From Orthonyx spaldingii (taxonomy: Eukaryota; Chordata; Aves; Passeriformes; Orthonychidae), in NCBI GenBank assembly GCA_013397795.1, contig VZTJ01003545.1:236009-300008 (forward strand): DNA of 64,000 bases, given 5' to 3'. The notes under the pieces were generated by a model. It ran no database searches, was not told the origin of the DNA, and saw only the letters and a list, made by a program, of their open reading frames with translations. Each line of letters opens with the position of its first letter. The stretch's first letter is position 1. The translations under genes and the position numbers were made by a program. Of this stretch, positions 12,401 to 23,190 are shown one piece after another.

Positions 12401-15400
12401 ATCTCCCGCAGGTCGTGAAGCAAGGCGCTGGACTTTTCTTCCACCAGCAGGGAGCCTGTGAAAATCCGCCACATTGTATCCCTGGATGGGGAGAACGCCA
12501 AGGTTAACACTCCAACAAGTTCACTTGACAGCAATTCTGCAAGGCTCTTCCAGAGAAAGGGTAGATCCACCAAGGAGTAAAAGAGGCAACTAACAGACAT
12601 TTGATCACACAAAGGAATGGAAGACAGGCATTTCAGCTTACTGACACAACCCATAAATCTTTCTGTGGCAGGAATCAACACAAGTATGTCACTTGAGGCT
12701 TCATTCACACATTTAAAGAATTCAGTCAGGTCCAGATCTCTGAAGAACTCTCATCGCCCTCACGCTTCAAATTCAGCAGGCACATAGGATACTCTCCTAT
12801 CTCACCCAAAACTGTAGCAGATTGACTGTAGGACTGCTTCCAGCAGTCTACAAACCTTTGCAAGAATAGGAATTAAACCTGAGATAATAAAAATGTGCCA
12901 CATCCAATATCTCTCAGATGTTTTGGCATGATAAAATACCCTTCATCATTCTGTCTTAAATTGCACTGTATCATTCTTAAGAGCTGAATAACCCATGCGA
13001 AAAATTGATCTATTTCAGCTAAATCACTGAAAGCTGTGAAGAAAACATTTAGCAAAAGAGGCAGCATGGTTTTTTTCCACACCCTAGGTTAGCAATCAGC
13101 AAACCTGCAGTTCACAGACAGGCTGGCCAAAAAGCATGTACAGCATTGCTCAGGGCCTTCTGAGCTTCCAAACTCAAAACTGGGTCTGACAAGGGAAGTA
13201 CAGAGTCTTGTCCATTTCAGCCCTTCATCGTGTAGCACATTGAAGGGTGCAAACCTTCTGAATTCATTCTCCAAATAACTTCAGCCTGCTAAATATCTTA
13301 AGTTACTGTAACAGATCCCTTAGAAAGCTATGGGTTCAAATTAGAGGTTCTATCTTACAGCACACAACTTTAAAAAAAATACAGAAAAGGAAACAAGATT
13401 ATGACACTGGAGGCTTCACACAGACAGAATAATTAGAAATTTAGATGGCTCAAAATAAGGGCAATTTGAGATTACGTTGAGTATATGATACACCTCTCAG
13501 GAACTGTGATGCTTCTCATGCTCCACTCTTCCTTCAGCTACTTATCGTGCACAAGACATTAGGCTTTTAAGAGGTGTGCTCCACCTTTTCCCAGCTGTAA
13601 GGATTTGGTTTCACCTTTATTCTGCCACCAATTCAAAACTATTCTACTTTTCCAGGTCACCACTAGAAAACCACATGGTAATTCAAACCTGCTGCTTTAC
13701 TTTCCCACAGATGTATGCTCAGTACTCCTTCCCCTGCCATCCTCATCCATCACTCAATTATTCTCTTTAAGAATTAGGTCCAATAAGAGCAAATTTTTCA
13801 AATACCATATGTAATTCAAACACTGGAATACTCTACCATTCCTTTCAAAAAATCATATGAGCTCACCAAATTGAGGAAAATCGTGAAATTCAGTGGGGAT
13901 TTTTTTCCTCAATAATTATCAGACTAAACCAAGTGACGAAATAAGCTTTCTTAATATAGACTTCCACTGAGGGGAGAAGTTTTGCTTGGACAAAATTATT
14001 CTCCATCAGTGGATTCAAGTGATAAATCTGCTAAAGCAGGATTCGGTCATATTAACCCAGAACACTCTCCTAGAACTATTCCAGGGCAGTAACCCAAGAA
14101 GTAGGCCACTGTTCTATGAATAGGACACACTTCCCATTTCATGCAAAATGTAAAGAGCTTATAAAGATAAAAATTATAATCATCCTGTCATTTTTTGCTT
14201 TTGACAAGTTTAATTTGGAGTGTACCAAGCTACTTAACTCACTTTAAGTACTATCACACAGTCCAGTCCCTCCAACTGTTGAGATAATCCCCTGCTTCTC
14301 CAGAGATTCATTTCATCCTTTTTCTATTAAGTTAGCATATTGGAAAGGAAAATACCATCCCAGAATGTAGGTGTCAGGCACAGTAGCACAGACACACATC
14401 CTTGACTGAAATACGTAAAAACATTGTTCCTTCCATACCCTACAGTGCAACTGCTTTTGTTACAAACCCACACTATAACAGCAGATACATAAGATTACTA
14501 CATTACATTAAATACACACCAAGTTCCTGTCAATTTGCTGTTACCCACAACTATTCTCATATGTTTCCTAGACAACTACTTTGTTTTCTACCTCTCCTCC
14601 CTCTCTCCTTCAAATATTGTACTTTGACCTACTTCAGCTGATCCTGCTTCTCTAGTCTTTTCTCTCCCACGCTGAAGCTCAGGTTGTTTCATAAGCTTGT
14701 TAAGCACATTTTCATCATTTCCCTCCTGCCTCAAGTGGAAATTCTCTCTGTTATTTCTTAACTGATTCTAATTTTCTGAGAATCAGTCCTGACATACACT
14801 GCCACAGAGCTTAAATGCCAAAGCAGCAGTAACAGCACCAGCACTGAGTTGTCAGAAGGGTAGTGCCTCCTTAGTTGCACCAAAAATGAAAATCATGCCA
14901 GATTAAAGAATCAGAGAGAGAAATTTTAAAGACACTGTTCTAAAAAATTCCTTTTCCTACTACGAATCTGGGTTAAAACAGTGAAAAAGGCCAACCCTTG
15001 GTGTCTGGCTGCTTCTGCAACCACATCTGCAGCCACAATTCTGTCGTGCAGAAAAACTGCAGCACTGAACACAAACAGAGGAGAAAGTTCTTCCCCCTCA
15101 ACGTACCTCTGCACCCCACGAGGAATCCCCAACTTCTTGCCCAACAGTCTCTCACTACAGCAGTCCACAAGTCTCTTGAGGGTGTACAGACACTCACGGA
15201 AGGTGGAAAAGAAGGGATAATGACTAAGGATGCACAGAGAAGTCAGTGTGCTGTTCCGAGAGCGATGGCCGCCTTTGGCCAGGCGCTTACTGCGCGGGGA
15301 GCGATTCACATCGGGGGTAGACTCTGCACTGGGAGCCTGCAGTGAAGAACCACTCTCTGAACTCTCAGTGCCCGCTTCCTCTTGGGGTGCTGATGCATCC

Positions 15401-18319
15401 CCAGATTTAGGGATCTTCTGTCCCTCCCGAGCTCGATGTCCCCCTGTGCCTTCTCCCTTCTCCTTGGGTACTCGCTTCTGGAAGGAGCGGTAGAAGTTGA
15501 CACAGATGCCATAGCGAATGACACCTGTGTCCTTGTCTGTGAGGGTGAAGACGAAGGAGGTGTCATCACGGAAGCTCATGCGCTTCTGCCGCACGCTCAG
15601 GCATCCCTCTGGCTGGCAGAAGAACACGACGTCGGGCGGGAGAGGAAAGTCTGCGTGGTCTTCCAGAGGGTAACGGCGCAGCAGCTCAGGAGTCTGAGCA
15701 ACGCTGTCGCTGCTTGGGTGCCTATGAAAGAAGCAAACAAAAAAACCCACAGGTAGTTGGCTAATACCAACAAAAATTTTTGGGAACTTCCTACTAATGT
15801 GTCAGGAGCCTGTGGACTCAGCTTCACCTTTGCTTCCTCTCTTCTCTACTATCTAGGGAAAGTGCAGCTTCTCAATCACTAGCCACAAAACTCACTCACT
15901 AGCACAAGGCAGAAAGGTTAAGTAAAGAAGTCCAAATCTACACCATCATTAACAAGGAGCCTGTTCAAATCTGATGAAGAAAAGGACTTCCAGGAGTATG
16001 TTTTTCCCAGGAGAACACTGTATTGTCATAGTCTCTGATTTTGACTTTCGAAATTAATTTAACTGCACAGGTCTCTGGGCAACACTCTGGTAGGAAATAC
16101 ATTGTCCCTCTCCAAATATACAGTCAGAGGAAAAGCTCCTGGATTTCAGCCATTTATGAACAAGATAAAAATTAAATGAGAAAATCCAGTATCAACTCCT
16201 AACTGGGAAAGCAAGAATTTACAAGGAAAGAACTCAGATGAATAGTGGAGTCATATGGACCACCTCATCCTACAAACATTTTCATTAAAAAGTTCTAGCA
16301 ACCACAACTATATACGTGTTTGATTTTTAGATTAATATATCACCTATATAAAAACTGTGTGGTAACATGCACAACTATTTACCACTGTGACTCACTAATC
16401 TTTGTACCACAAATCACTACTGAAACACAAAGACAGAAAGGCAATACTGTTGTTTCCTAATTTTCCACTAGAAGAACAGATTCTTTCAAGATATTAACCT
16501 TTTGTCTACTTCAAAATATAAATGACACTTGCTGTTTTCATACAAAAGATGTGAAAAATACCAAACAAGTACTAATAGAATGTTCATAATTCACAAAAGA
16601 AGATCACTGGTGTAAATAGCTCTGCTGACTAATTCTTCCAAACTAATATTTTATTTAAAACAAGTAAAAATGCTTTCATAATAAAACTGGTAACAAGACT
16701 TATACTGCCTGTACAGTTAGATACTGAAATACTGTATGAAAAAAAGAGAAACACTAAAATGCTTTTATATGTTAATGGACATAATTAATGTATCATCTGT
16801 TGAAGAAGAAATGTCAAATAATGCTGGGACTATTTAGAGAGTCTATTTGACAGTAAATGGTCAAAAAAATGACATCAACAAAGTACCAGTGTATGTATCA
16901 CCACTTCATGCCTTTGCAGCAATATTAGCTACAAGGACAGGGTTTTCTCAGACACTGAGAAAATTTGAACCTAATGAAAGGGAACAGTTCCAAAAAGCAT
17001 TGCTATTTGTGCACAGTGGATAACAAGATGTAACAGAAAAGGCTGGAGGGAGCTCCTAAGGACTTTGCAGCAGAAACTACTTCAGTAAGCTCCATTGCTC
17101 ATCATAGGCATTTGCTGAAGTGCCAAATGAGACAGCACACCTCTGAGCAGCAGCAGTCCAACTAGCACAGGCTGGCAAAAAGCAAGAGAACTGTAGGAGT
17201 CCAGAAGTGATACTAGCAAATTTCTAAGTGAGAACATCAGACACTATATGCTTCACTGGAGGAGGCATTTAACATTTCTTCCTCCTTTTTCTAGACGGTG
17301 ACACACATATGGAAAATTCGGTTGTTTTTCTACAGACAAAAAGAAGTATTAAATTATTACAGTATTCTGTCTGCAAAATGCAAAATAAAATAATTATTAG
17401 CCAGGATTATGTAATTTCCTCCACTCAGCCCATTTAAATATTGTATTCAAAGTATTCTGAAAAGAAAGTAAGAGGTACAGCAACAGGCTGATGCACATGA
17501 ATCACTGATACTCAAAACTGAAAGCAAAATAGACTTTGGGATACACCCATTACATAGAATTTGCAGAAAGCTGCTGCATAAACTCTGAATACAGAAAAAA
17601 TAACATTTATTGAGCACCTATATATTTCACAAACAGAACACATCAACCCTACATTTCATATGTGCTTTAAGTAAATATGCATAACATTTTATCTATTAAT
17701 AAGACTTTAAAACCAGAAAGCATTCATATCATTCCTATGAGGATAAATAAGTATTAGAGGGAAAAACAGCCAAGTAAAGCAAGTTCCAGATTTTTTTTTA
17801 AACTGAGTTCACAGACTACACTTCAAAAGCTAGAAAAGTAGTAGTATTTCACTACTAGTATATTACTAGTAATAAAAGTAGTAGAAAACTAGTATTTTAC
17901 TTGCATTTAGCTTTCAGTGTTTTCAATTTGTGAATCCCTCCATCCTGATGTCAGTAGAAGCAAAGAAGTTCAGACATATAGACTATCAGAGAGTGATAGA
18001 TAAGTTAGCTTTTCTTAGCCACCCTCTGCAGACCCTTGAAAAGACATCTAAAGACCACAAGTTAAAAAACTTTGACTGCACTAGTATCTTTCAAGAAGTG
18101 CCCTGGCTCAAGTAGGTGCTCCCCTTAGGGCAGCATTCTGCACACATTTCAGACAGCACTTCCTGAGCATCAGGCAAGGCTTCATCAATGGATGCAAGGC
18201 TATTTATCCCCGTTCTACTGCCCAAGCAAAAGCTCTGCTGAGACTGCTTCACATTACCTGGCTCCAATGATCACAAGATAGTCAAGTAGTCGAGAGCAGA
18301 TTTTCTTTTTCTGCACCAT
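309..18319 (-). CDS. MADD: MADD (MAP kinase-activating death domain protein), 5' part, 14 coding exons, 3' end beyond window
   Basis: MADD (also called DENN/MADD, Rab3GEP or IG20) is a large cytosolic DENN-domain protein. It is a guanine-nucleotide exchange factor for Rab3/Rab27 and an adaptor for TNFR1-MAPK signalling. Fourteen exons found by translation and splice sites join without a frame break: 18258-18319, 15107-15721, 12178-12481, 11689-11820, 9716-9829, 8954-9034, 6768-6946, 5946-6181, 5423-5579, 4358-4461, 3342-3535, 2422-2753 (or 2702), 1647-1786 and 309-410. They give 2701 or 2752 nt, about 900-917 codons of a protein of roughly 1600 in mammals. The uDENN region lies in the first ~270 residues ([20 protein letters not shown] start), then cDENN and dDENN to about residue 570. 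A serine-rich acidic linker follows ([30 protein letters not shown]). The death-domain-like and C-terminal parts are off the left edge. All splice sites are GT-AG except one GC donor at 2421/2420. Confidence 0.97.
411..1646 (-). other. MADD intron 13
   Basis: 1.24 kb of AT-rich intron between exons 1647-1786 and 309-410. No repeat or conserved exon recognised. Confidence 0.8.
1647..1786 (-). CDS. MADD: MADD coding exon 13
   Basis: 140 nt, from acceptor TTAAAG|GTCTCA to donor TTGCAA|GTATGT. It encodes [20 protein letters not shown] then [18 protein letters not shown] and FGGIMSFA. This is the conserved phospho-rich segment around the alternatively spliced region of mammalian MADD (IG20/DENN isoforms). 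Confidence 0.96.
2422..2753 (-). CDS. MADD: MADD coding exon 12 with tandem acceptors (2753 or 2702) and a GC donor
   Basis: The part shared with mammals starts at 2702 ([11 protein letters not shown]...) and runs through [13 protein letters not shown] to NLNGN plus AG. The AG at 2704-2703 has a poor pyrimidine tract. The AG at 2755-2754 has a strong one and adds 17 in-frame codons starting LYVTQISEQ. The 3' boundary must be at 2422 to keep phase with the next exon, which makes the donor CAG|GCGAGT, a GC-AG intron. Exon identity is certain; which acceptor is used is open. Confidence 0.92.
3342..3535 (-). CDS. MADD: MADD coding exon 11 (Ser-rich linker)
   Basis: 194 nt, from acceptor TTGCAG|ATGTTG to a weak donor ATCAT|GTGTGT. 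It encodes [20 protein letters not shown], an acidic stretch, and [20 protein letters not shown], residues ~662-726. An alternative in-frame donor (GGA|GTGAAT) sits 9 nt earlier. The chosen donor keeps the same length as mammalian MADD before the next exon. Confidence 0.93.
3648..3960 (-). repeat. CR1 LINE 3' fragment
   Basis: Degenerate CR1 3' region in minus orientation. The plus strand reads ggaggtcatccattccaatt, then ctcaaagcaggagtaacttc, gcaggttgctc-like and ttttccttatgtccaagccg, the usual order of blocks in avian CR1 tails. It lies in the MADD intron between exons 11 and 10. It is old and diverged. Confidence 0.85.
4358..4461 (-). CDS. MADD: MADD coding exon 10
   Basis: 104 nt, from acceptor GTGGCAG|TGGCAG to donor CCCCAA|GTGAGT. 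It encodes [20 protein letters not shown] then [14 protein letters not shown], residues ~627-661. The acceptor lies in a GGCAGTGGCAG repeat, so two AGs compete 6 nt apart; the one given restores the conserved DDSGSDS reading. Confidence 0.95.
5423..5579 (-). CDS. MADD: MADD coding exon 9
   Basis: 157 nt, from acceptor GTGCAG|ACATGT to donor GACAG|GTTAGT. It encodes [20 protein letters not shown] through to ETDSDPTDD, residues ~575-626, the end of the folded DENN module and the start of the acidic linker. Confidence 0.96.
5946..6181 (-). CDS. MADD: MADD coding exon 8 (dDENN)
   Basis: 236 nt, from acceptor TTTTAG|GGTTGC to donor AACA|GTAAGT. It encodes [20 protein letters not shown] through to [12 protein letters not shown], residues ~496-574. 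This is a strongly conserved dDENN block. Confidence 0.97.
6768..6946 (-). CDS. MADD: MADD coding exon 7
   Basis: 179 nt, from acceptor CAATAG|GCCCTG to donor TACCAG|GTGAGG. It encodes [20 protein letters not shown] through to [16 protein letters not shown], residues 437-495 plus two bases, within the dDENN region. Phase 2 at the 3' end agrees with the next exon. Confidence 0.96.
6947..8953 (-). other. MADD intron 6
   Basis: About 2 kb. It holds an A-rich simple stretch around 7600-7655 (AAAC repeats). No exon or recognisable transposon seen. Confidence 0.75.
8954..9034 (-). CDS. MADD: MADD coding exon 6
   Basis: 81 nt, 27 codons, from acceptor TTCCAG|GTGATT to donor AAACAG|GTAATA. It encodes [20 protein letters not shown] then LKKHLKQ, residues 410-436, matching the mammalian segment between cDENN and dDENN. 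Confidence 0.95.
9716..9829 (-). CDS. MADD: MADD coding exon 5 (cDENN)
   Basis: 114 nt, 38 codons, from acceptor TCTCAG|TTGCTT to donor AATCGG|GTAAGT. It encodes [17 protein letters not shown] through to [10 protein letters not shown], residues 372-409. The [13 protein letters not shown] block is a signature of DENN proteins. The (AAAAAT)n array begins 161 bp upstream of its acceptor, inside the preceding intron. Confidence 0.97.
9991..10626. repeat. Perfect (AAAAAT)106 hexanucleotide microsatellite
   Basis: 636 bp made of 106 uninterrupted AAAAAT units, flanked by short A-runs (to 9988 and 10633). It lies in the 1859-bp MADD intron between exons 5 and 4, so the pre-mRNA carries (AUUUUU)n. 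The long open frames across it (Ile-Lys, Phe-Ile or Tyr-Phe dipeptides) are artefacts of the repeat. The absence of any substitution over 600 bp implies very recent expansion or a collapsed/expanded assembly. Confidence 0.99.
11689..11820 (-). CDS. MADD: MADD coding exon 4 (cDENN)
   Basis: 132 nt, 44 complete codons, from acceptor GTTGCAG|GTTGTA to donor GAACAG|GTACAT. It encodes [18 protein letters not shown] through to TCMASAEQ, residues 328-371, including the [10 protein letters not shown] core typical of cDENN domains. Confidence 0.97.
12178..12481 (-). CDS. MADD: MADD coding exon 3 (uDENN/cDENN)
   Basis: 304 nt, from acceptor ATCCAG|GGATAC to donor CACAAG|GTAAGA. It encodes [18 protein letters not shown] at the start and [18 protein letters not shown] at the end, residues ~226-327. 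This is a highly conserved part of the DENN module. The phases match both neighbouring exons. Confidence 0.97.
12482..15106 (-). other. MADD intron 2
   Basis: 2.6 kb between coding exons 2 and 3. The open frame of exon 2 reads on to 14926 but without MADD similarity. No repeat recognised. Confidence 0.75.
15107..15721 (-). CDS. MADD: MADD coding exon 2 (uDENN region)
   Basis: 615 nt, from acceptor CATAG|GCACCC to donor GCAGAG|GTACGT. It encodes residues ~21-225: [20 protein letters not shown], the [14 protein letters not shown] strand of the DENN fold and the [18 protein letters not shown] segment. A low-complexity Ser/Glu-rich insert follows, then [19 protein letters not shown]. This is the largest exon here. 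The open frame continues past the donor into the intron to 14926, but that tail is not MADD-like. Confidence 0.97.
15722..18257 (-). other. MADD coding intron 1
   Basis: 2.5 kb of AT-rich intron between the start-codon exon and exon 2. There is a small direct repeat of ACTAGTA-like words around 17840-17900. Nothing else recognised. Confidence 0.75.
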
Positions 18320-18449
18320 TGTCCTTGATGCCCCTCCCTATGTCATCTCACGGAATTTCTGGTCATTGATCCAGTGGTCAGTTATCCCAGCAGCTGTGAT
18401 CGCTGCCTTGGGGAACAGAATCTGCTCGGAACTGTCTGGCAAGTCCAAC
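18258..18449 (-). CDS. MADD: MADD start-codon exon with 5'UTR part
   Basis: The acceptor is TTATAG|GTTGG (exon edge 18449) and the donor CCAG|GTAATG (edge 18258). The first 130 nt are 5'UTR; the ATG is at 18319-18317, followed by codons for [20 protein letters not shown] and two bases of the next Arg. This is the known vertebrate MADD N terminus, so the start is well supported. Two short upstream reading frames precede it at 18343-18366 and 18338-18346. Confidence 0.96.
18338..18366 (-). promoter_or_regulatory. Two overlapping short uORFs in MADD 5'UTR
   Basis: On the minus strand, 18366-18343 reads ATG plus six sense codons and TGA, and 18346-18338 reads ATG ACA TAG. Both end before the MADD ATG at 18319, the second only 18 nt upstream. 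Such uORFs can lower or condition translation of the main frame. Their presence is seen directly; the effect is inference. Confidence 0.5.
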
Positions 18450-18670
18450 CTATAACCAAGAAAAGCAAGAGTGTCAAAAGCACAACCAGGAATATCAAAT
18501 ACATACAAGCAGCTCAACGACCTTAATTATACTCCCAAAAAGCCTCAATGTTCTGTGCAGTCATGGCCATCCACAGATCTCTGTCTCCACAAGTATAAAA
18601 ACAACAGCAATATGCCCACAAGAGCAGAGAGATGAAAAACACACAAAAAAGTACAAGTGTATCTCAAGAA

Positions 18671-18733
18671 TTAATGGTTGGAGTCGATCACCTTAGAGGT
18701 CTTTTCCAACGTAAACGATTCTATGATTCTATT
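18671..18733 (+). repeat. CR1 LINE 3' tail fragment
   Basis: 63-bp remnant: ttggagtcgatcaccttaga, then ggtcttttccaac, ending in gattctatgattctattct, the octamer-type CR1 terminus. Plus orientation. Confidence 0.85.
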
Positions 18734-21700
18734 CTAAGGGAGAACGTAGACAAAAACCCCAGCATATCACTGGCACAGAGCTACTCATTAAATGGTTTGT
18801 GTGTTGCTTAGGCAAATCCATAAGATCCCTGCAGTGCTTGGGAAAGGAGTTTCAAGTGGCAAGACTGTAGAAAAAAACCCACAACCTGAACTTCAGTGGT
18901 GTGATAAACAGAATAACTAAAAACGAGGCAACACAAGAAATTCAATTTGATAAAATGCATCCCACCATCCAAAAACCTGCAAATGGCTGTCAGCAAGAAT
19001 GATCTCCACAATCCCCGAAGGCTGTGATCTCTAACACTTTTTCTGTGAAGATACAGAACTGCAGTTCTACAGAAATGCAATTTGCAATAGTAAAAGTGCA
19101 TCTTGTAAATCATACTGATTTTTTCACTTACTTCATTCAATGTAATTTATCTTGTTTAACTTCACCACTTACTCTTGATACCCGTGCCACCTACAGCTAA
19201 TTTCTCTGAATATTTTATGATAGAAAGATCATCTTGGTAAAACTGAGATTTTACTGCAGCATTACTACTTGTCAATAATTATGCTTAATAGATATCCAGA
19301 ATTCAGAAAGCACTATAAAATAATTCTTTCCAATCCCACCATTCATACTTCATAGAATTCATGAAAGAACAGGGAGGAAAATCAAGTTTTAAAATGTAAT
19401 ACAGTTCTACATTACAGTGTTCCCTACCCACATTTGAAACCAACTTGAAAACAGAAACTTCCTGAAATGGAAAGGTCTCAGAAACTCTAAAAATCAGAGA
19501 CGTTTAGAGTATTCTAGAAGTTTACTGAGCATCCCTATGGAAGTTTTAATAGAGTTATCATATATTAAAAATTCAAATTGATTGTTTTTTGGGGCATATT
19601 CAGAATAAGGTTTCCATTTCGGTTCACGTTTAAATTCTAAGGCCATCACAGAATTATTATTATTGCACTAAAATCTTATAGTTCTGCAGCATAACTGCAG
19701 ATTTTAGATTTTATTTGTATAAAAGTGTAACATATTTACTAACAACCTGTAAATCTCAGCAAGATCAGGTAATTTTCTTGATGTTTCCCTCATTACTTCA
19801 TAAGCACTGTAACTGTCAGCATTTCAGAGTCACATTCAAAGCCCAGTAACGTATTTGGTTTTTTCCTAGTCCTTCACATTGCAAGAACAGAGCAGGGAAA
19901 TTTTATTCATTAGCCCTCCAAACAGCAGTAAGAACACAAACACACAAAATAGCATGTATGCAGTTTATAAATAAGGAAAATCATACTAGTCAGTAAGTAT
20001 TAATTAAGGAATAATAACCTGAAAGAAACTTTAACCCTCACACATAAAAAATCCCACATTTTGTGAAACTTCGTGGCATGTTTTTAGTAGATCCTCAACC
20101 ACTGTCGCTGTAGATTCCTAAGTGACAGCACTGTGAATTATCTTCTCTGAGTAGCAATATGGTTGCAAATTATCTTCTCTGAACAATGGAGAAAATACAG
20201 ACACAGGAAGCAACGTTTCTGTTTCTTCATTTTAATGACATCATTGAATACATTGTAAAATTTGTCCTGGAAAAGCCCTTGATCCTTGATATTCTGCAAA
20301 TATCTCGGCACAGAAAAACTCAAGAGGAACAAGATGAAGTTGGGATATCAAGTCACCCTTTTTGTCTCCAGTTTGAAGAACTACTTTATCTGATTTCTTT
20401 CCAAATAGCTTTACCCAGAACTCTTTAAGGAACAAACTGATCAGTCATAGGCAGCAGCACATTAATAAGTTATCACAATGTAACCTAGAAGTACCATTTC
20501 CAGGAAATTCTGCTCCTTAGTGATAACCAAACGTTCTTCCTCAAAAACAGAGGCTACCCTACCCGTCAGTGAAAGTGGAGAAAGTAAATCGCATTTGTCT
20601 TATGACTAAAGTTCCTCACACATTTTTTCTACAGCTCAGCAAAGGAGCTAGTAAGGTATGAATTATGAAGATCTCAGTTAGAAACAATGAAATTTCAAGA
20701 ATATCTCAGCAGACAAGTACAAGGAACATATGCAGGGCTGACAACATCCCTGGAATGGCTGAACCTATACCCTAGTGACACCAGACACTGAAGTTTCTGT
20801 CAGTTTTTTAAAAAAAGATCTGCGCACTTTCCATGATTTCTGCTTTCTACTGCAACACAAGTACAAGGGAGACCAGATCGATGCAGGTGTTGTGCCAGGG
20901 CTTCCAGAGCCACCTTTACTGATTTACTGTACTTAACAACACAACAGTTACAGTCAGACATAAGAGGACAAAGGCTTTTTTTTTGGAAGATGATTTTTTG
21001 TTGGATTAGAGCAAGAGACAGAAGAATTAGAACCAAGTGTAGGTTTTTTGCCTTCCTCTATTCAATCTCTGGCTTTTTCAGAGATCTAGTAATGGCTGAT
21101 GACAACACTTAAAAGAGTATTGCATCAGTATTTGTTGGAACTCATCTTCCTACTCCTGCCTGGAATCAGACACCACAGCTGATGATCTGTATAAAGCAAC
21201 ACAAACAGGCATCACAGTCCTGCCTCCCCCTCCCTATCTGCAAAAAGTTTGCTTTCAGGCCAGTGTCATTCCCTTCTCTGTGCTGGTAGAAGTGTCTGTG
21301 CAGCTACATGGCAAAACAGACTGTGGAATTGATATGGACTAAACCTAACACCCTCCCTTCTTCTCCCTTGGAGCTTTTGTTTTTACTAGGTGATTTTTTT
21401 TAGTTGGTTCACTAAGTGGCCCCACAAACGCTTGTGCAGGTACAAAGAAAGGGTAGGAGAAAGCAGTTAAGGGAATCTGGAAGACTTGACTGAACATAAT
21501 GTGATAACAGAACTACAGAACCTCTACAGCCAATACAGAGGTAAAGTAGTTTCTTTCTCAGAGATTTACCATCATCCTTCCTCCACCTCCTAGATTTTAG
21601 AGACTAAGTACATTAGAACAGAAATAGATCAAACAACCAAGAGACGCTTCAATTTTTCCTCTTTCATGTTGGAACTTGGACCTGAACCAAAAGATTATCT

Positions 21701-22599
21701 TGACTCTGAGATGGTACAGGTTTTGACATACCAATGTCAAAACTTCTTCTCTCTCTCAAACTGCTTTAACTTTAGATTGCTTTCTTTGAAAAGATCTTCT
21801 GCAGCGTTTTTTCTCTTTGTGAACATATTGGAAAACAGCCCTTTGAAGGCTGAATCCTCAAGCAGTGCTTTAGAGAGACTTTCTGTAACTTCAACTCTAG
21901 AAAAGGAGAAAAATAAAGAAGTGAAGGCCCACCACAGAAACATACTGCACCAACAGCTCACGTCTCAGACAACACCGAAACTGAAATAAGTACTTATATG
22001 GAGGGTGAACGGGTTGGTGAGAACTAACACTACCCACACACTGTAGCAGCTGTCAGCAATACTCCCTAGTAAAAGTTGGCACTGTAGCCTAGACATAAAG
22101 ACAAAAGGCCAGAGCCAGCACAAAATCACGGCTTACCAGTAACTCAAGACATGAAAAAAGTGTTCAAAACCACAAACACTTCTATTATTGACATTACTCT
22201 GCATTTCAAAATTCCCCAAACACCCACAGTTTAGGTTGTAGCACAACTTGTTAGAGGACCATCTGCATGGTATTCTGCAATTTAAAGTCCTCCTAGAAAT
22301 AAAAGTCTATATAAACAAACACACACACTCATGAAAAGCACCACACCACACGACGGATATGGCAGCATGAAAGAACCACAGCGGACTTTTTATCAGTTTA
22401 GAGTCATCTGTGTAAATAATCCATGCCCTGCATTAGTCCCAAGAGACATGAGTGGTGCAGTAACCCTATTTCATCTATCCCTTGGAGTCCTCAATCTTTG
22501 TTAAGTCTCTTCTCACTGGAGACACAAATCTAAAGGAACAAAGCAATTTAGTCAAAGAATAACCTGAATACAACAAACTGTTAATGCAACTTGTGTCCC

Positions 22600-23190
22600 T
22601 GTATGGGGTCTGGCTGAGATGGAGGTCATTTTCCCCATAGCAGCTCTCCCAGTGATGTGCTGTGTACTGGTGACTGGAAAGATGTTGATAACACAGCAGT
22701 GTTTTGGCTACTGCTGAGCAGTGCTGGCACAGCATCAAGGTTGCCTCTCCAACATCCTCCCCCCAGCAGTGGCTGGGAAGTATGCAAAGTTTTGGGAGAG
22801 GACATAGCCAGGACAGATGACCCAAACTGAGGAGAAGGATATCCCATATGGCATCTGCTCAGGATATCCCATATGATATCTCCTAAGAGAGAGGAGGAGA
22901 AAGGCAGAGAATCCATTATTTAAAACATTTGTCTTCTGGAGCAACCACTAAGCCTACTGAAGCTCTGCTTCCCAGGAAATGGCTGGACAGCACTTGCTTC
23001 TGGGAAGTAGATGATAAAATTTATTGGGCTTCTTTGCTTCTATGAATGCAATCTTTGCTTTATTAAACTGCCTTTACCTTGACCCACAAGGTTTTTTCCA
23101 TCTTATTCTCTTCCTCCTGTTCTGCTGAGGAGGGGTGTGATGGAGTGGCTTAGTGGACAACTGGCATCCAGCCCAGGTCAACCCACCACG
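22600..23190 (+). mobile_element. Diverged solo LTR, avian ERVL-like family
   Basis: It shares block order with the LTR at 33486-34061: a tctggctg start; gatgttgataacacagcagt; gctgagcagtgctggcacag; gaggacatagccaggacaga; duplicated gatatcccatatg; ctttattaaactgcctttac; and an aacccaccac end. No internal retroviral coding sequence flanks it, so it is a solo LTR. More diverged than the second copy, with no clear target duplication. Boundaries approximate. Confidence 0.75.

Noticed and set aside
14926..15106. Continuation of the long MADD exon 2 open frame
   Set aside because: Conserved sequence stops exactly at GCAGAG|GTACGT and resumes in frame at 12481, so the rest is intron.
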